Below are positions 1 through 8,107 of a stretch of DNA of 35,609 bases, piece by piece. Position 1 is the first letter of the stretch, and each line of letters opens with the position of its first letter. The DNA lies in IMG/VR virus record IMGVR_UViG_3300028025_001393, positions 1 to 35,609 of that record. One strand, 5' to 3'. The position numbers and the translations under genes were made by a program. The notes under the pieces were generated by a model. That model made no database searches, had not been told where the DNA came from, and saw only the letters and a program-made list of their open reading frames with translations. This DNA comes from a virus.

Positions 1-126
1 GGGCAACTAAAATTAGTAAAGATACAATTGGATCATTAAGGAAAGCAGTTGCTAATAAGTCGCTTGATGATTTGTCATTAGCAAATGTTCCGCTAGAACC
101 AAATATTATTGATAATAATAACATTA
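1..126. repeat. Left copy of terminal direct overlap (126 bp)
   Basis: Bases 1-126 are identical to 35466-35591. The repeat lies wholly inside a coding region and keeps its frame, which fits an assembly overlap of a circular or circularly permuted genome better than a physical terminal repeat. Confidence 0.9.
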
Positions 127-539
127 TAGTAAAAGATTTAAATAAAACAGGAATGTTGCCAAGCCCAAGTAGTTTAGCTATGCCATCTGTTCCAACAGTT
201 GAGCAAATGAAACAATATAGCAGAATTGAAACTGTCCCTTTGTCTAAGGCGGTAAGTTTTCAAAGTGCAAGGAATTGGGAAAAATTCAATACTGGTAAAA
301 GTCCTGGTGATTTGGTTAAAGGCTATGGAGATAAACCATTAGCTTTACGGCTTGAGAATGGCGAATACGTTATTTATGATGGGAATCACAGAACGGACTT
401 AGCATTGCAAAAAGGTAAAACTGAACTGCCGATGCACGTTATTGACGTAAAGTCATATGACCCAGAACACGCAGGACGGAAATTAATCCAAGATAAAATG
501 AGTACCGATGAGTTATTAAAAATGCTTTTAGGGAACTGA
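1..539 (+). CDS. ParB/sulfiredoxin-like phage protein, C-terminal part (N-terminus at right edge of window)
   Basis: This is the 3' part of a gene that begins at 35198 and crosses the circular junction; joined over the 126-base overlap it is 268 codons plus stop. The frame is open from base 3 with no start codon of its own; the in-frame TTG at 72 is internal. The C-terminal half contains a stretch ending YDGNHRTDLAL followed by GKTELPMHVID, the pattern of ParB/Srx-type nuclease or NTP-binding folds, where the DGNHR motif lies at the active site. The family includes nucleases, CTPases and adenylyl-transfer enzymes, so the reaction cannot be named. It ends 37 bases before the small terminase gene. 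The domain match is by eye; the fold is fairly sure, the role unknown. Confidence 0.7.
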   Translation, partial: ATKISKDTIGSLRKAVANKSLDDLSLANVPLEPNIIDNNNIIVKDLNKTGMLPSPSSLAMPSVPTVEQMKQYSRIETVPLSKAVSFQSARNWEKFNTGKSPGDLVKGYGDKPLALRLENGEYVIYDGNHRTDLALQKGKTELPMHVIDVKSYDPEHAGRKLIQDKMSTDELLKMLLGN

Positions 540-575
540 AATAAGTAAGCATGACATCCAGAGGATAATGCAAAA

Positions 576-908
576 ATGGAAACAGAAGTCAGTAAAGAAG
601 AACACACTACAGCACACCCAGGCTTAACTAATGCTGGTAAGGGTAGACCTGCTGGAGTACCTAATAAGAGTACGGCAGTAGTGCGTAATGCTATTGCTAC
701 GCTACTAGAGAAGAACGTACCTTACATGGATAGATGGCTACAGAGGGTAGCTGAGGGCGATGAAGTCTATGGACTAAAGCCTGACCCTGCTAAGGCATTG
801 GACTTGATGCAAAAGCTAAGTGAATACCATATACCTAAGCTGGCTAGGACTGAGGTGACAGGTATAGACGGTGCTCCTCAACAGCACGTGGTCACATGGC
901 AGAAGTAA
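576..908 (+). CDS. terS: Terminase small subunit (TerS)
   Basis: Probable DNA-recognition subunit of the packaging terminase, 110 residues. It has the basic motif GRPAGVPNKST near residue 23, common near the N-terminus of phage small terminases of this group, then a helical region and a C-terminal YHIPKLARTEV segment, also typical. A GAGG at 561-564 lies 11 bases before the ATG. Its 3' end overlaps the large terminase gene by 13 bases, a tight coupling that supports the call. No clear helix-turn-helix is visible by eye, so the assignment rests on motif, size and position. Confidence 0.8.
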   Translation: METEVSKEEHTTAHPGLTNAGKGRPAGVPNKSTAVVRNAIATLLEKNVPYMDRWLQRVAEGDEVYGLKPDPAKALDLMQKLSEYHIPKLARTEVTGIDGAPQQHVVTWQK

Positions 909-2170
909 TCGAGATTGCTTATAAGCCACGTGAACAGCAGGTAGCTATTCATGAGGCAGTAGACAAGCATAGGTTTACAGTAGTAGTTGCCCACAGACGT
1001 ATGGGAAAGACTGTTAGCGCGATTAACCATCTAATTAAGGCTGCCATTGAGTGCAACAAACCAAACCCAAGATTTGCCTATATTGCTCCAACTTATGCAC
1101 AATCCAAACGTGTGGCTTGGGATTACCTGCTTGAATTTACTCGTCCTCTTGGTGCTGTTGCTAATATCAGTGAACTTAGGGTTGACTTTTGGGGTAGGCG
1201 CATTAGCCTTTACGGGAGTGATAATGCTGACAGCTTGCGTGGGCAGTATTTCGATGGCGTTATCCTTGATGAAATAGGGGATCAGAACCCTAAGATATGG
1301 AATGAGGTTATACGTCCAGCGTTAGCGGATAGGAACACTGAGGATAGCCCAACCTGGTGTCTGTTTATTGGAACTCCTAAAGGCAGGAACCATTTCGCAG
1401 AGTTCAGAGATAGGGCTAAGACTGCTGAAGGTTGGAAGCTATTAGAGTTTAAGGCTAGCGATACCAAGATACTGGCTGAGAAGGAACTCAGAGACGCTCG
1501 TAAGGAAATGGGCGATGATAAGTACAACCAAGAGTTTGAGTGCTCTTTTGATGCAGCCGTAGAGGGTAGCTATTATGGGCAGATTATCAATAATCTTGAA
1601 GAGAAGAACCGGATCACCACTATTGAACGTGATGACTTATGTAAGTCTTATGTTGCTTGGGATTTGGGGATTAGCGATTCTACTTCTCTGTGGGTTGCTC
1701 AGGTGGTTGGAAAAGAAGTACGCCTCATTGATTACACAGAAAACCACGGAGTCGGTCTGGACTGGTATGTATCCTGGCTTAAAGAGAACAAGTACGAAGG
1801 TTTCACGCAGTTTCTTCCGCACGATGTGGAAGTAAGGGAACTAGGCACAGGAAAGAGCCGTAAAGAGGTTTTACAGGAAGCTGGACTCGATATAACTGTA
1901 GCTCCACGATTGTCGATTGCAGACGGCATACAAGCCACTAGAAGGCTATTGCCGCAGTGCTGGTTTGACCACAAGACTAAAACAGGGCTAGATGCTCTCA
2001 GGAACTACCGCAGAGAGTATAACGAACGTCAGCAAGTGTTCTACGATAAGCCGTTACATGACTGGTCTAGCCATGCGTCTGATGCGTTTAGATACCTAGC
2101 AATAAGCCTTGACCAAGACGAGACTTCATGGCAGTCAGATTTGCCCATTAACACCAAATGGATTGTATAA
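896..2170 (+). CDS. terL: Terminase large subunit (TerL), ATPase and nuclease
   Basis: Packaging motor protein of 424 residues. The N-terminal ATPase has a Walker A-like HRRMGKT at 33-39, a Walker B ending LDE at 124-126 with the catalytic Glu126, and a coupling motif IGTPKG at 158-163. The C-terminal RNase H-like nuclease starts at WDLG (255-258, acidic Asp256) and ends with the HASD motif near Asp396. Length and domain order are normal for TerL. It drives headful or site-specific packaging through the portal encoded next downstream; the packaging type cannot be decided from this sequence alone. Confidence 0.96.
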   Translation: MAEVIEIAYKPREQQVAIHEAVDKHRFTVVVAHRRMGKTVSAINHLIKAAIECNKPNPRFAYIAPTYAQSKRVAWDYLLEFTRPLGAVANISELRVDFWGRRISLYGSDNADSLRGQYFDGVILDEIGDQNPKIWNEVIRPALADRNTEDSPTWCLFIGTPKGRNHFAEFRDRAKTAEGWKLLEFKASDTKILAEKELRDARKEMGDDKYNQEFECSFDAAVEGSYYGQIINNLEEKNRITTIERDDLCKSYVAWDLGISDSTSLWVAQVVGKEVRLIDYTENHGVGLDWYVSWLKENKYEGFTQFLPHDVEVRELGTGKSRKEVLQEAGLDITVAPRLSIADGIQATRRLLPQCWFDHKTKTGLDALRNYRREYNERQQVFYDKPLHDWSSHASDAFRYLAISLDQDETSWQSDLPINTKWIV

Positions 2171-2197
2171 TTGCGAAAATCCTAAGAGGAACGCATT

Positions 2198-4300
2198 ATG
2201 ATGGACGAAGGCACAATTAAAGGCATTATCGAGAATGAGATTGATAACTCGATAGGCTATCTTGACACCGAAACTACAGAAGATCGTCGTAGAGCGTTAG
2301 AGTATTACTTACGCAATCCTTACGGTAATGAGCAGGAAGGTCGCAGCCAGATCGTCACAGGTGAGGTAGCTGAAGCCATTGATGGTGCATTGCCACAATT
2401 GATCCGCGTATTCACTACTACTGAGGATATTGTCTACTTTGAGCCTAAAGGCCCGAAGGATGAGGAGACAGCTAAACAGGCTACGGATTACTGTAACTGG
2501 GCTTTCTATCGTGACAATGATGGGATGCTTATCCTACATAACTGGTTTAAGGACGCACTGCTACAGAAGGTAGGCGTAGTCAAGTCTTACTGGGATGACA
2601 AGGTAGATGTACGCAAGGAAGAATATAAGAATCTGACTGAGGATGAACTGGCATTATTGCTATCGGATCAGTCGCTTAAAGTTGTAAAGCAGGAAATAGA
2701 GTACACAGAGCAGCAAGATATGATGGGCAATATCATTCAGATACCATCGTATGAAGTGTATGTACAGCGCACAGAAGAATCAGGTAGCGTAAAGATTGAG
2801 AACGTACCGCCTGAAGAATTCCTAATATCCAAGTCTGCTCGTAACATTGAGGAGTCTAACTTTGTAGCGCATCGTCGCTTGATGACTCGTAGTGAGTTGA
2901 TCGCTATGGGATTCGATAAGGATATTGTCGAGGACTTAGCGACTTATAACGATCTTGAGTTCAGTCCTGAGCGTATTGCACGTTTCCCTAATGGTGAGCA
3001 GCCAGACCAGAATACTAGCCTAGACCAGGCTATGCAGACACTTGAGGTATACGAGTGCTATATACGCATAGATGAGGATGATGACGGTATTGCTGAGTTG
3101 CGTCGCATTATCTATTGTGGCTCAGAGATACTCGAGGATGAGGAGTGTGACTACATCCCGTTCCACTCTATCTGCCCGATACCTATTCCGCATAAGTTCT
3201 TTGGTCAGTCATTGGCTGATCGGACTATGGACATCCAGTTACAGAAGTCCACGATTACGCGTCAGAGCTTGGATAACCTGTATCTAACTAACAACAGTCG
3301 TGTTGGTGCGGTTGATGGTCAGGTCAATATGGATGACTTGCTTAATGCGACTCCTGGTGGTGTTATCCGCTTAAAGAATCCTAATGCTTTGGTTCCACTA
3401 ACGGTACAGAGTACGTTTAGCCAGGCTATGCCGATGCTGGAATACTTGGACTCGGTACAAGCCAAGAGAACAGGCGTTAATGATGCACAACAAGGGCTTG
3501 ATCCAGACGTATTGAACAATGTAACGGCTACTGCTGTGGCTGCCATGATGAAATCTAACTCTGGCAAGCTGGAGTTGATCGCTCGTATATTTGCTGAGAC
3601 AGGTGTTAAGAGCTTGTTTAAGGGCATCTTGCATCTATTGGGCAAGTATCAGGATAAGCCTCGTGTCGTTCGGATGCGTGGTAAGTATGTTACGTTTGAC
3701 CCACGTACATGGGCTAATGAGTACGATATTAGCGTCAATGTTGGTTTAGGTTCGGGTGACCGAGAGCAGAAGTTAGCTATGTTACAGATGGTATTAGCCA
3801 AGCAGGAGCAGATCATTCAGCAGTATGGTCCATCTAATCCACTGGTATCGATTGGTCAGTATCGCAACACACTAGCGAAGTTCATCGAGTCAGCAGGTTT
3901 CAAAGATGCTAATGAGTTCATGAATGAGATTACACCGGAACAGAACGCGCAATTATCCCAGCCTCAGCCTCCAAGTCCAGATGCGCAAGCAGAGATTGCT
4001 AAGATGCTGGCAGAGGTTGAAAGAGAAAAGACTCAGGCAAAAGCACAGATTGATGCGGCAAAGCTTGACCTTGAGAAGCAAACACTCGAAGCCGAATATA
4101 CCCGTAAAGGTATAGAGATGCAGATGAAGAATCAAAAGGACTCGGCTGAGTTGCGGATTAAAGAGGCTGAGTTAGCAGTTAAGCAATTGCAAGCTGTCCT
4201 GGCTATGGATTTAGCTGACGAAGATACGAAGAATAAGCAGACTGAGCTAACGCTTAAAGCATTACGTGAACTAGGCTCATTGACTAGAGGTATGGCGTGA
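2198..4300 (+). CDS. Portal protein, P22-type
   Basis: Dodecameric portal through which DNA enters the head and to which the tail binds; 700 residues, close to the 725 of P22 gp1. The N-terminal half has aromatic and acidic segments such as NWFKDALLQKVGVVKSYWDD, and the central part has FFGQSLADR and a long conserved stem/wing region. From about residue 590 to the end it is a Gln/Glu/Lys/Ala-rich helix, matching the long barrel of P22-like portals. A TAAGAGGA ribosome-binding site lies 7 bases before the ATG. Its stop overlaps the GTG start of the next gene. Confidence 0.93.
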   Translation: MMDEGTIKGIIENEIDNSIGYLDTETTEDRRRALEYYLRNPYGNEQEGRSQIVTGEVAEAIDGALPQLIRVFTTTEDIVYFEPKGPKDEETAKQATDYCNWAFYRDNDGMLILHNWFKDALLQKVGVVKSYWDDKVDVRKEEYKNLTEDELALLLSDQSLKVVKQEIEYTEQQDMMGNIIQIPSYEVYVQRTEESGSVKIENVPPEEFLISKSARNIEESNFVAHRRLMTRSELIAMGFDKDIVEDLATYNDLEFSPERIARFPNGEQPDQNTSLDQAMQTLEVYECYIRIDEDDDGIAELRRIIYCGSEILEDEECDYIPFHSICPIPIPHKFFGQSLADRTMDIQLQKSTITRQSLDNLYLTNNSRVGAVDGQVNMDDLLNATPGGVIRLKNPNALVPLTVQSTFSQAMPMLEYLDSVQAKRTGVNDAQQGLDPDVLNNVTATAVAAMMKSNSGKLELIARIFAETGVKSLFKGILHLLGKYQDKPRVVRMRGKYVTFDPRTWANEYDISVNVGLGSGDREQKLAMLQMVLAKQEQIIQQYGPSNPLVSIGQYRNTLAKFIESAGFKDANEFMNEITPEQNAQLSQPQPPSPDAQAEIAKMLAEVEREKTQAKAQIDAAKLDLEKQTLEAEYTRKGIEMQMKNQKDSAELRIKEAELAVKQLQAVLAMDLADEDTKNKQTELTLKALRELGSLTRGMA

Positions 4301-4527
4301 ATAGAACCGAATGGGCATTAAACCTATTGAGAGACGAGTACTTCATCGAAATGATGGAGGAGCTACGAGGCGTGGAGCTAACTAAGTTTCTCAATAGTGA
4401 TTATTCGGATACAGAGATACGTGAGCAAGCATATCTACGGATTAGGGTGCTTGAGTCTATTGATAACTATATTCAAGGGTTAGCAGATCAGAAGCTAATT
4501 GACCAAAAAAAGTTAAAGATTTTGTAG
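4297..4527 (+). CDS. Small protein coupled to portal, unknown function
   Basis: A 76-residue, charged, mostly helical protein that begins with GTG inside the portal stop codon (GTGA overlap), so it is translationally coupled to the portal. It has no cysteine cluster, no signal peptide and no membrane segment. Small proteins between portal and scaffold are common in podoviruses and may be structural or assembly factors. I do not recognise the family. Confidence 0.75.
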   Translation: MNRTEWALNLLRDEYFIEMMEELRGVELTKFLNSDYSDTEIREQAYLRIRVLESIDNYIQGLADQKLIDQKKLKIL

Positions 4528-4532
4528 TCCGA

Positions 4533-4554
4533 ATCGGGCGGTTCCCGATATAAT
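4533..4554 (+). promoter_or_regulatory. Short hairpin followed by a TATAAT box before the scaffold gene
   Basis: ATCGGG (4533-4538) pairs perfectly with CCCGAT (4544-4549) around a 5-base loop, and a perfect TATAAT follows at 4549-4554, 14 bases before the scaffold ATG. No good -35 box sits at the right distance, and there is no T-run long enough for a terminator. It may be an RNA processing or regulatory hairpin separating portal from scaffold and capsid expression. The structure is seen; the role is inference. Confidence 0.35.
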
Positions 4555-4567
4555 TAAGGAAACATTA

Positions 4568-5530
4568 ATGAGCGATACTCAAAGCACGACTCCCGAACAG
4601 GGAAATGCAGAGTTAACGGTAGAAGGTGCAGCTAACGCTTTCTTGAGCATGATGGAACGTAATGAAGGCTCCCAAGAGGAACAACCGGATAACGATTCAG
4701 AAGCTAACGAAAGCGAGGCCGAATCAGAGTATGACTCTGAGGTAGAACAAGATGAGGATAGTGAAGAGCAAGAGGAGCCTCAAAAATTCCGTGTCAAAGC
4801 CGCTGGCGAAGAACGGGAGGTAACCCTCGATGAGCTTATCAAGTCTTATCAACTTGGCACTGATTACACCAAGAAATCGCAAGCTGTAGCAGAAGATCGC
4901 AAAGCTGTAGAAGCCGAGCGTCAAGCAGTTCAAGAAGCTAAAGCAATGCGTGATACGTACGCGCAAAGACTTGAGATGATTGAGCAGATGTTACAGCCAC
5001 AGCAGGAAGAGAATCTGGACTACCTGAAAGAGACTGATCCTATTGGGTACAGTGTCAAGGTAGCTGAGATGATTCAGAGAGATAAGCAGTTAGCTGCTGT
5101 ACAGGCTGAGAGGGGTCGAATCCAACAGCAACAGGAGCAGGATAGACAAGCACAGATGCAGTCCGTAGTGGCTGAGGAAATGCAGAAATTGTCTAGCTTT
5201 ATCCCTGAGTTTACTGATCCAGCTAAAGGTGAAGCGATTAGAAATGATATTCGTGCCTTTGGTAAGCAGATCGGGTTCTCTGATAACGAATTAGCGGCTG
5301 TCTATGATAGTCGTGCGGTACTAACTCTGTATAAGGCTATGCAGTACGATAAGTTAGTCGCTAGTAAGCCAGCTATCACTAAGAAGGTGAACGAGGCTCC
5401 TAAAGCGATTAAGTCTGGCGTAAGCAAGCCTAGAGATGGGAACGCAGAAGAAATACGGAAACTAAAGGCACGTGTTAAATCGACAGGTAACCCTAGAGAT
5501 GCAGCAAGTGTATTTGAACGCTTTTTATAA
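4568..5530 (+). CDS. Capsid scaffolding protein
   Basis: A 320-residue protein directly before the major capsid gene. The N-terminal third is highly acidic (runs of Glu, Asp and Ser at about 35-75), then comes a conserved patch FRVKAAGEEREVTLDELIKS and a long Gln/Glu/Ala/Arg coiled-coil region at about 100-215. The C-terminus is basic (SGVSKPRDG, KARVKS), as expected for the capsid-binding end of a scaffold. Composition, size and position all agree with an internal scaffold that guides prohead assembly and then leaves. No protease motif is visible. Confidence 0.88.
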   Translation: MSDTQSTTPEQGNAELTVEGAANAFLSMMERNEGSQEEQPDNDSEANESEAESEYDSEVEQDEDSEEQEEPQKFRVKAAGEEREVTLDELIKSYQLGTDYTKKSQAVAEDRKAVEAERQAVQEAKAMRDTYAQRLEMIEQMLQPQQEENLDYLKETDPIGYSVKVAEMIQRDKQLAAVQAERGRIQQQQEQDRQAQMQSVVAEEMQKLSSFIPEFTDPAKGEAIRNDIRAFGKQIGFSDNELAAVYDSRAVLTLYKAMQYDKLVASKPAITKKVNEAPKAIKSGVSKPRDGNAEEIRKLKARVKSTGNPRDAASVFERFL

Positions 5531-5541
5531 GGAATTAAACT

Positions 5542-6492
5542 ATGGCTATTTATAATGCTTATGACGCTATTGGTCAGCGTGAAGATTTGACCGACGTAAT
5601 TTATGACATCTCCCCGACTGAAACTCCTTTTATGAGTTCTATCGGCAAGACTAAGGCTACGGCTGTTTACCACGAGTGGCAGACCGACTCTCTTGCAGCC
5701 GCTACCACAAATAACGCTGCTGTCGAGGGTGCTGACGCTTCCGATGCAACTCTGTCACCTACTACTCGCTTGGGTAACTATACTCAGATTCTCCAGAAAA
5801 CTATCAAGATTTCTGGCACTCTGGACACAGTTAATAAAGCTGGTCGTAAGTCTGAAAAGGCTTATCAGTTGGCTAAGTCATCACAGGAACTCAAGCGTGA
5901 CCTGGAAACCATCCTGTTGAGCAATCAGGGTCGTTCGGCTGGTTCGACTAACTCTACTGCTCGTAAGATGGGTTCGCTGTTGTCATGGATTAAGACTAAC
6001 TCGTCAGTCCAGACTAACGGTGGTGATCCAACTACTATCGGTGTATCGACACGTACAGACGGCAACACTCGTACATTTACTGAGACACTGCTGAAGGAAG
6101 TAGTTGCTGAGGTATTTACTTCGGGTGGTTCGCCTAAAGTGCTGATGGTTGGTGCTGCTGGTAAGCAGAAGGCATCTAGCTTCACTGGTATAGCTGCATA
6201 TCGCTATAACGTGGCTGGCTCTGCTGCTCCTGCTGCTATCGTGGGTGCTGCTGACGTTTATGTGTCCGACTTCGGTAATATGTCTGTCGTTCCTAACCGT
6301 TTCATGCGTACACGTGATGCTCTGATCCTTGATCCTGAGTACGCTGCACTGGCTTACCTGCGTCCATTCCAGACTATCGAGCTTGCAAAAGCTGGTGATG
6401 CTGATAAGACTCAGGTACTGGTTGAAGTAACGCTCGAGGTTAAGAATGAAGCTGCTCATGGCATAATAGCGGATCTTAACATGGCACTGTAA
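5542..6492 (+). CDS. Major capsid protein, SU10/DUF5309 type
   Basis: HK97-fold capsid subunit, 316 residues. The start MAIYNAYDAIGQREDLTDVI followed by TPFMSSIGKTKA is the characteristic N-terminal region of the DUF5309/SU10 capsid family, and the end is EVKNEAAHGIIADLNMAL. An AAGGA ribosome-binding site precedes the ATG by 8 bases. The order portal, small protein, scaffold, capsid is canonical. The gene is followed by an inserted HNH endonuclease rather than directly by the next head gene. Confidence 0.95.
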   Translation: MAIYNAYDAIGQREDLTDVIYDISPTETPFMSSIGKTKATAVYHEWQTDSLAAATTNNAAVEGADASDATLSPTTRLGNYTQILQKTIKISGTLDTVNKAGRKSEKAYQLAKSSQELKRDLETILLSNQGRSAGSTNSTARKMGSLLSWIKTNSSVQTNGGDPTTIGVSTRTDGNTRTFTETLLKEVVAEVFTSGGSPKVLMVGAAGKQKASSFTGIAAYRYNVAGSAAPAAIVGAADVYVSDFGNMSVVPNRFMRTRDALILDPEYAALAYLRPFQTIELAKAGDADKTQVLVEVTLEVKNEAAHGIIADLNMAL

Positions 6493-6503
6493 TGTATTTT
6501 ATT

Positions 6504-6540
6504 ATATAATGCTCTTACTTTAACCGTGGGAGCATTGTAT
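6504..6540 (+). promoter_or_regulatory. Hairpin covering the start of the HNH gene
   Basis: Bases 6504-6514 (ATATAATGCTC) pair with 6530-6540 (GAGCATTGTAT), 11 pairs with one G-U, around a 15-base loop. The 3' arm contains part of the GTGGGAG ribosome-binding site and the first two bases of the HNH start codon (6539-6541). Read-through transcripts from the capsid gene would therefore carry the HNH start closed in a stem. Such start-occluding hairpins are known for freestanding and intron homing endonucleases of T-even phages; the parallel here is inference. Confidence 0.6.
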
Positions 6541-7126
6541 GAAATGCGTTATAAGTGATTGTGAAGGCAAGGTAGTTGGGTGGGGATACTGTCAGAAACA
6601 TTACATTCGTGTAAAAAAGTATGGCAGTCCCCATTCAAAAAAATATGATACGAGTACTTTAGAAAATAGATTTTGGCGTTTTGTTACTAAGGGAACTGAC
6701 GATAATTGTTGGGAATGGCAAGGTCAACGTCTACCTAATGGTTATGGAAGAATTTCTTTAGGAGCTAGAAAAGATGGCTCAGAAGGCGCACATAGGGTAA
6801 GTTGGAAATTACACAATAAACAGGACATACCGCATAAAATGCACGTGATGCATAAATGTGACAATCCAATATGTGTTAACCCAAATCATTTAACGATAGG
6901 TACTGCTAAAGAAAATACGCAGGATATGATTCAAAAAGGCAGGAAAAGAACTGTTGCTCCTGTTGGTGATTTAAACGGAAAAGCAATTCTTGATGCTGAA
7001 AAAGTAAGATTAATTAGATCAAGCACCCTTAACCATGCAGCACTTGGTAGGCAACTAGGAGTCTCTCCTAACTGCATACGCGGTGTAAGAACTGGTAGAA
7101 CTTGGTCACATATTGAGGATTTATGA
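6539..7126 (+). CDS. Freestanding HNH homing endonuclease (HNH_3 with C-terminal HTH)
   Basis: A 195-residue endonuclease. The N-terminus has a possible zinc knuckle (Cys3, Cys8, Cys18, His21). The HNH_3 core runs from AHRVSWKLH (His85) through MHKCDNPICVNPNHL, with His105, Cys107, Cys112, Asn114 and His117 as catalytic or zinc ligands, then the AKENTQDM helix. The C-terminus (about 150-190) is a helix-turn-helix with ALGRQLGVSPNCIRGVRTGRTW, used for target binding. It sits between the capsid gene and a small conserved head-region gene, and its TGA overlaps the next ATG. It looks like a mobile gene inserted in the head operon. Confidence 0.93.
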   Translation: MKCVISDCEGKVVGWGYCQKHYIRVKKYGSPHSKKYDTSTLENRFWRFVTKGTDDNCWEWQGQRLPNGYGRISLGARKDGSEGAHRVSWKLHNKQDIPHKMHVMHKCDNPICVNPNHLTIGTAKENTQDMIQKGRKRTVAPVGDLNGKAILDAEKVRLIRSSTLNHAALGRQLGVSPNCIRGVRTGRTWSHIEDL

Positions 7127-7419
7127 CCTTTAGACAACAAGTTGTGCATGCAGACGGTGATGGCGGCATTATCATCGAAACTAAACAGGATATTACTGAG
7201 ATACTTGAAAGTAATAACCATATCAGGGAAGCAGACAAGGCAAGACGAGGACACTTAAACGATTTGCACCACGTAGCTCGGATACCTTTTACGGTCATTG
7301 ATGACTTGAATAAGAAGGGTGTTATGAAGGGCTTTGCTATCGTTGATGATGTAGCGTTTGCCAAATGGCTCAATAGCTCTGATAATGCACAATTCAAAGT
7401 CTACAGGGGTACGATCTAA
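7123..7419 (+). CDS. Conserved small head-region protein, unknown function
   Basis: A 98-residue protein starting in an ATGA overlap with the HNH gene and ending in a TAATG overlap with the glycosyltransferase gene. The central ARIPFTVIDDLNKKGVMKGF and the C-terminal AKWLNSSDNAQFKVYRG resemble small proteins found just after capsid genes in related phages. It has no signal peptide or membrane segment. The place suggests a head-completion or minor virion role; the function is not known to me. Confidence 0.75.
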   Translation: MTFRQQVVHADGDGGIIIETKQDITEILESNNHIREADKARRGHLNDLHHVARIPFTVIDDLNKKGVMKGFAIVDDVAFAKWLNSSDNAQFKVYRGTI

Positions 7420-8105
7420 TGGGTATAACAGTAGGTGTATGTGTTCCAGCACGTGATGAGGTTCATACAGGATTCGCGTTTGACTTTGCGAAGATGGTGG
7501 GACGAGATTCTAAGTTTCGCTGTGGTTCTGGTGAGAACGGGCTGAAGTTATATACGATGGCAGGGACGTTGATATTCGATCAGAGGGAAAAGCTGGTTGA
7601 TACAGCGTTAAAGGAAGGCTGCGACGTTATCCTATTTATTGACTCAGATATGCGGTTTCCTAGCGATACGATAGATATATTGTTGAGCAGGGATGTACCG
7701 ATTGTTGGGGTTAATGCGGTAACTAGACGTAAGCCTACGCTACCTACGGCATTGAATTTAGATTTACAAAAAGACAAAGATGGCAACATTATTAGTCACG
7801 CTTGGCATAAAATAGACTCTAAAGGAAAAGAAGGAATAGAGCCTTGTACTGCTGTAGGTGGCGGTGTTGTAATGATTCGTAAAGAAGTATTCGAGGCGAT
7901 TAAGAAGCCTTGGTACGACGTAGGATGGGGTTCTAAGGGAATTATAGGCGAGGATGTACATTTCTGCGTCAAAGCCTTAGATAACGGATTCCAGACGTAT
8001 GTAGATCACAGTCTGTCTAAGCATATCGGTCACATTGGTACGTATGAGTATCGGTGGGAAGATGTAGAGGATGGGGCTGTTGAAAGACACAATTCAGGGA
8101 ATTAG
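7419..8105 (+). CDS. Glycosyltransferase-like protein, GT-A fold
   Basis: A 228-residue protein with a GT-A nucleotide-sugar-binding pattern: VILFIDSDM carries the DxD metal motif at Asp75-Ser-Asp77, preceded by a Rossmann-like beta-alpha region. A GxEDVHFC segment at 177-183 would bear the acceptor-side acidic residues. It lies inside the head gene cluster, joined by TAATG to the gene before it and 2 bases from the adaptor gene after it. It could modify virion proteins, phage DNA or a host glycan; the sequence does not say which. Confidence 0.8.
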   Translation: MGITVGVCVPARDEVHTGFAFDFAKMVGRDSKFRCGSGENGLKLYTMAGTLIFDQREKLVDTALKEGCDVILFIDSDMRFPSDTIDILLSRDVPIVGVNAVTRRKPTLPTALNLDLQKDKDGNIISHAWHKIDSKGKEGIEPCTAVGGGVVMIRKEVFEAIKKPWYDVGWGSKGIIGEDVHFCVKALDNGFQTYVDHSLSKHIGHIGTYEYRWEDVEDGAVERHNSGN

Positions 8106-8107
8106 CG

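Noticed and set aside
2166-2171. TATAAT at the terminase-portal boundary
   Set aside because: No acceptable -35 box at 16-18 bases; the box includes the terminase stop codon and the genome is A/T-rich, so a chance match is likely.
3319-3645. 108-codon - strand frame inside the portal gene
   Set aside because: Shadow of the portal coding sequence with no upstream signal.
6004-6459. 151-codon - strand frame inside the capsid gene
   Set aside because: The capsid protein is unmistakable, and the antisense product has no recognisable pattern.
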